A stretch of DNA of 15,568 bases from CAMCXE01 sp041179125 (lineage in GTDB: Bacteria > Pseudomonadota > Gammaproteobacteria > Pseudomonadales > Cellvibrionaceae), in NCBI GenBank assembly GCA_041179125.1, contig JBEGTZ010000144.1, positions 1 through 15,568 of the forward strand, given 5' to 3'. Under the pieces are notes generated by a model, which saw nothing but the letters and a program-made list of their open reading frames with translations, ran no database searches and was not told where the DNA came from. Of this stretch, positions 13,395 to 15,568 are shown in pieces (positions within the stretch are counted from its first letter, which is position 1; every line of letters starts with the position of its first letter). The translations under genes and the position numbers were made by a program.

Positions 13395-15296
13395 ATGTCC
13401 CAAGAGGCTATTAAAGAGACCCGTGGTTTTGCCACAGAAGCCAAACAACTTCTGCACTTAATGATCCACTCCCTGTATTCCAACAAAGAAATATTCCTGC
13501 GCGAATTAATCTCCAACGCCTCCGATGCTGCCGACAAACTGCGTTTTGAAGCCCTACATAACCCCAGCTTATTAGAAGGCGACCCGGAATTACGCATTCG
13601 CATCAGCTACAACAAAGACACCCGCACCATCACCATCAGTGATAACGGCATCGGCATGAGCCGAGATGAAGCCATCAACAACCTAGGCACCATTGCCAAA
13701 TCCGGCACCGCACAATTTTTAGAAAATTTAAATAATGACCAGAAAAAAGATTCCCGTTTAATTGGGCAATTTGGTGTGGGTTTTTATTCGGCTTTTATTG
13801 TGGCCGAAAAAGTAGAAGTGCTCACACGCCGCGCCGATTTACCCGCACATGAAGCCGTATTATGGGAATCCGTCGGCGAAGCCGATTACTCCATCGCACA
13901 AGCCGAAAAAGCCGAACGCGGCACCACAATTATTCTGCATTTAAAAGCCGGTGAAGATGAATTTGCCGATGGCTGGCGCCTGCGCTCCATCATTAAAAAA
14001 TACTCCGACCATATCGCCCTGCCGATTGTGATGGAAAAAGAACATTTTGGTGAAGACGCCAAAGACAAACCCGCAGAAGACGAAACCATCAACCGCGCCA
14101 CCGCACTCTGGACACGCTCACGCAGCGAAGTAAAAGACGACGAATACACCGAATTTTACAAACACATCAGCCACGATTTTAACGCCCCACTCAGCTGGAG
14201 CCACAACCGGGTTGAAGGCAAACTCGATTACACCAGCTTATTATATTTACCCGCCAAAGCACCGTTTGACATGTTCAACCGCGACGCCGCCCGTGGCTTA
14301 AAACTTTATGTGCAACGCACATTTATCATGGACGACGCAGAACAATTTTTACCGCTTTATTTACGTTTTATTAAAGGTGTAGTGGACTCCAACGATTTAT
14401 CCTTAAACGTCTCCCGGGAAATTTTACAAAAAGATCCCAACATCGACAGCATGAAATCCGCCCTCACCAAACGCGTACTGGACATGCTGGATAAAATGGC
14501 CAGTTCCGAACCGGAAAATTACCAAAATTTTTGGGACACCTTCGGCCAAGTATTTAAAGAAGGCCCAGCTGAAGATTACGCCAACCGCGAAAAAATCGGC
14601 AAATTACTGCGTTTTTCCACCACCTTTACCCATGCCGCCGCTCAAGACCAATCGCTTGATCAATACATTGAACGCATGAAAGACGGCCAAGAAAAAATAT
14701 ATTACGTAGTAGCAGACAACCACAACACCGCCAAAAACAGCCCGCATATTGAAGTGTTCCGCAAAAAAGGCATTGAAGTTTTATTGCTCTCTGACCGCAT
14801 TGACGATTGGTTAGTCGGCCACCTGCGCGACTACAAAGAAAAGGCATTCCAAGACGTTACAAAAGGGGAATTAGATTTAGGCTCGGTAGAAACTGAAGAA
14901 GAAAAACAACAACACGAACAAGCCGAAAAACAATTCGAAAGCCTTGCCGAGCGCATGAAAAAAATTCTAGCCGAGCAAGTAACCGACGTGCGCATCACCC
15001 ACCGCCTCACCGATTCCCCCGTCTGTTTAGTGGTGGGCGAAGATGAAATCGGCAGCCAAATGCGCCGCCTGCTGGAATCCGCCGGGCAAAAAGTGCCCGT
15101 AAGCAAACCCACCATCGAACTGAACCCCACCCACCCCCTGGTAGTTAAACTCGACCAAGAGGCCGACGAAGACCGCTTCTCAGACCTTGCCAAAGTCTTG
15201 TTCGACCAAGCAAGCCTAGCTGAAGGCGGCCACTTAGAAGACCCTGCGGCTTATGTGGCGCGGTTAAATAAATTATTGCTGGAATTAGTAAAATGA
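13395..15296 (+). CDS. htpG: Molecular chaperone HtpG (bacterial Hsp90)
   Basis: 633 residues, the usual length. GAGGAG (13381-13386) lies 8 bases before the ATG. The GHKL ATPase domain is intact: FLRELISNASDA (34-45, with Glu37 and Asn41), ISDNGIGMS (81-89), GTIAKSGTAQFL (98-109) and IGQFGVGFYSAF (123-134). The middle domain includes 'LYVQRTFI' and 'VDSNDLSLNVSREILQ' (catalytic-loop region), and the C-terminal dimerisation part ends LNKLLLELVK. HtpG is a cytosolic ATP-dependent chaperone for stress-damaged and selected client proteins. It is a single gene under the heat-shock promoter. Its TGA stop (15294-15296) is directly followed by the left end of an IS5-type element, so any native 3' region is displaced. 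Confidence 0.98.
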   Translation: MSQEAIKETRGFATEAKQLLHLMIHSLYSNKEIFLRELISNASDAADKLRFEALHNPSLLEGDPELRIRISYNKDTRTITISDNGIGMSRDEAINNLGTIAKSGTAQFLENLNNDQKKDSRLIGQFGVGFYSAFIVAEKVEVLTRRADLPAHEAVLWESVGEADYSIAQAEKAERGTTIILHLKAGEDEFADGWRLRSIIKKYSDHIALPIVMEKEHFGEDAKDKPAEDETINRATALWTRSRSEVKDDEYTEFYKHISHDFNAPLSWSHNRVEGKLDYTSLLYLPAKAPFDMFNRDAARGLKLYVQRTFIMDDAEQFLPLYLRFIKGVVDSNDLSLNVSREILQKDPNIDSMKSALTKRVLDMLDKMASSEPENYQNFWDTFGQVFKEGPAEDYANREKIGKLLRFSTTFTHAAAQDQSLDQYIERMKDGQEKIYYVVADNHNTAKNSPHIEVFRKKGIEVLLLSDRIDDWLVGHLRDYKEKAFQDVTKGELDLGSVETEEEKQQHEQAEKQFESLAERMKKILAEQVTDVRITHRLTDSPVCLVVGEDEIGSQMRRLLESAGQKVPVSKPTIELNPTHPLVVKLDQEADEDRFSDLAKVLFDQASLAEGGHLEDPAAYVARLNKLLLELVK

Positions 15297-15568
15297 GAGC
15301 TTTGCACGAAACAAACATTCGACGGATATATGTAGGATAATGCCCCTCACCCACCGCGCGTGAAAATCGATTATGTCCTGGAAAAACCTCAAACAATACA
15401 GCCTGGCGGATTCACTCGTAGTGGAACACGCAGCCATTACAGAGCTAGATGCCATCCACGATTTAATTGATTGGTCGCGTTTCGAAACGATACTTGCAGG
15501 CATTCACAACAAAGCGCGGGGCGAGCAAGCCTGGCCGCCGCTCATGATGTTTAAGGCGCTGATTCTGC
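15297..15568 (+). mobile_element. IS5-family insertion sequence, left part (cut by window edge)
   Basis: The presumed left end GAGCTTTGCACGAAAC starts right after the htpG stop, followed by about 60 bases and a transposase gene. IS5-group elements often duplicate a TnA trinucleotide; the TGA just before the end would fit, so the stop codon may be part of the target duplication. The right end is outside the window, so the exact boundary is inferred. Confidence 0.65.
15373..15568 (+). CDS. IS5-family transposase, N-terminal part (DUF772)
   Basis: My translation from the ATG at 15373 gives 65 residues up to the window edge: MSWKNLKQYSLADSLVVEHA, then 'ELDAIHDLIDWSRFETIL', 'IHNKARGEQAWPPLMMFKALIL'. 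The start and the 'G..AWPPLMMFKALIL' block are the hallmark of the N-terminal (DUF772) domain of IS5-family DDE transposases. The catalytic residues lie beyond the window. No strong ribosome site (GTGAAA about 9 bases upstream). No frameshift or stop in the visible part. Confidence 0.9.
   Translation, partial: MSWKNLKQYSLADSLVVEHAAITELDAIHDLIDWSRFETILAGIHNKARGEQAWPPLMMFKALIL

Noticed and set aside
15297..15568. The IS5-type element as the source of transposase for the MITE
   Set aside because: Its visible end (GAGCTTTGCACGAAAC) has no similarity to the MITE ends, and the MITE makes 5-bp rather than 3-bp duplications.

Overview
The window looks like chromosomal DNA from a gammaproteobacterium of the Cellvibrio / Saccharophagus / Teredinibacter type. 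This rests on a long polyserine spacer behind a lipobox, an OprB-type carbohydrate porin, a MoxR-DUF58-transglutaminase operon, a PrsR-type sigma-54 regulator and a proteobacterial HtpG. No rRNA, tRNA, CRISPR array or phage gene was seen.

Layout. At 1-982 two minus-strand genes are present: the start of an OprB-family porin (cut by the window edge) and a small DUF4870 membrane protein followed by a good intrinsic terminator. At 1195-4984 a two-gene plus-strand operon encodes a polyserine, c-type-cytochrome-like lipoprotein with DUF1588-like sequence and a secreted DUF1501-like protein. A convergent gap with REP-like palindromes leads to a minus-strand PEBP/YbhB-like lipoprotein (5252-5923). 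A long AT-rich gap (5924-6758) carries a small mobile element. The operon at 6759-10957 encodes a MoxR AAA+ ATPase, a DUF58-type protein and a transglutaminase-like membrane protein. A repeat island (10958-11618) precedes a PrsR-like response regulator (11619-12986). A second repeat-bearing gap contains a probable sigma-32 promoter for htpG (13395-15296). An IS5-family element begins at the htpG stop codon and runs off the window.

Two things stand out. First, there is a non-autonomous transposon (MITE) family with 17-bp terminal inverted repeats (CCTAGAAACCTCAGTTG type) and 5-bp AT-rich target duplications. Two copies are present, with TTTAA and ATTAT as duplications. For one copy the unoccupied version of the same host repeat lies 2 kb downstream, so a filled and an empty site can be compared inside the window. 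Extra solo ends are scattered around both copies.

Second, the MoxR operon has an apparently intact ATPase but two atypical partners. The DUF58 protein seems to lack the conserved central segment with the R-x-I/V-D/H-W motif. The transglutaminase-like protein has Ser in place of the catalytic Cys and Glu in place of the catalytic Asp. This may be a repurposed or catalytically dead version of a widespread but poorly understood system.
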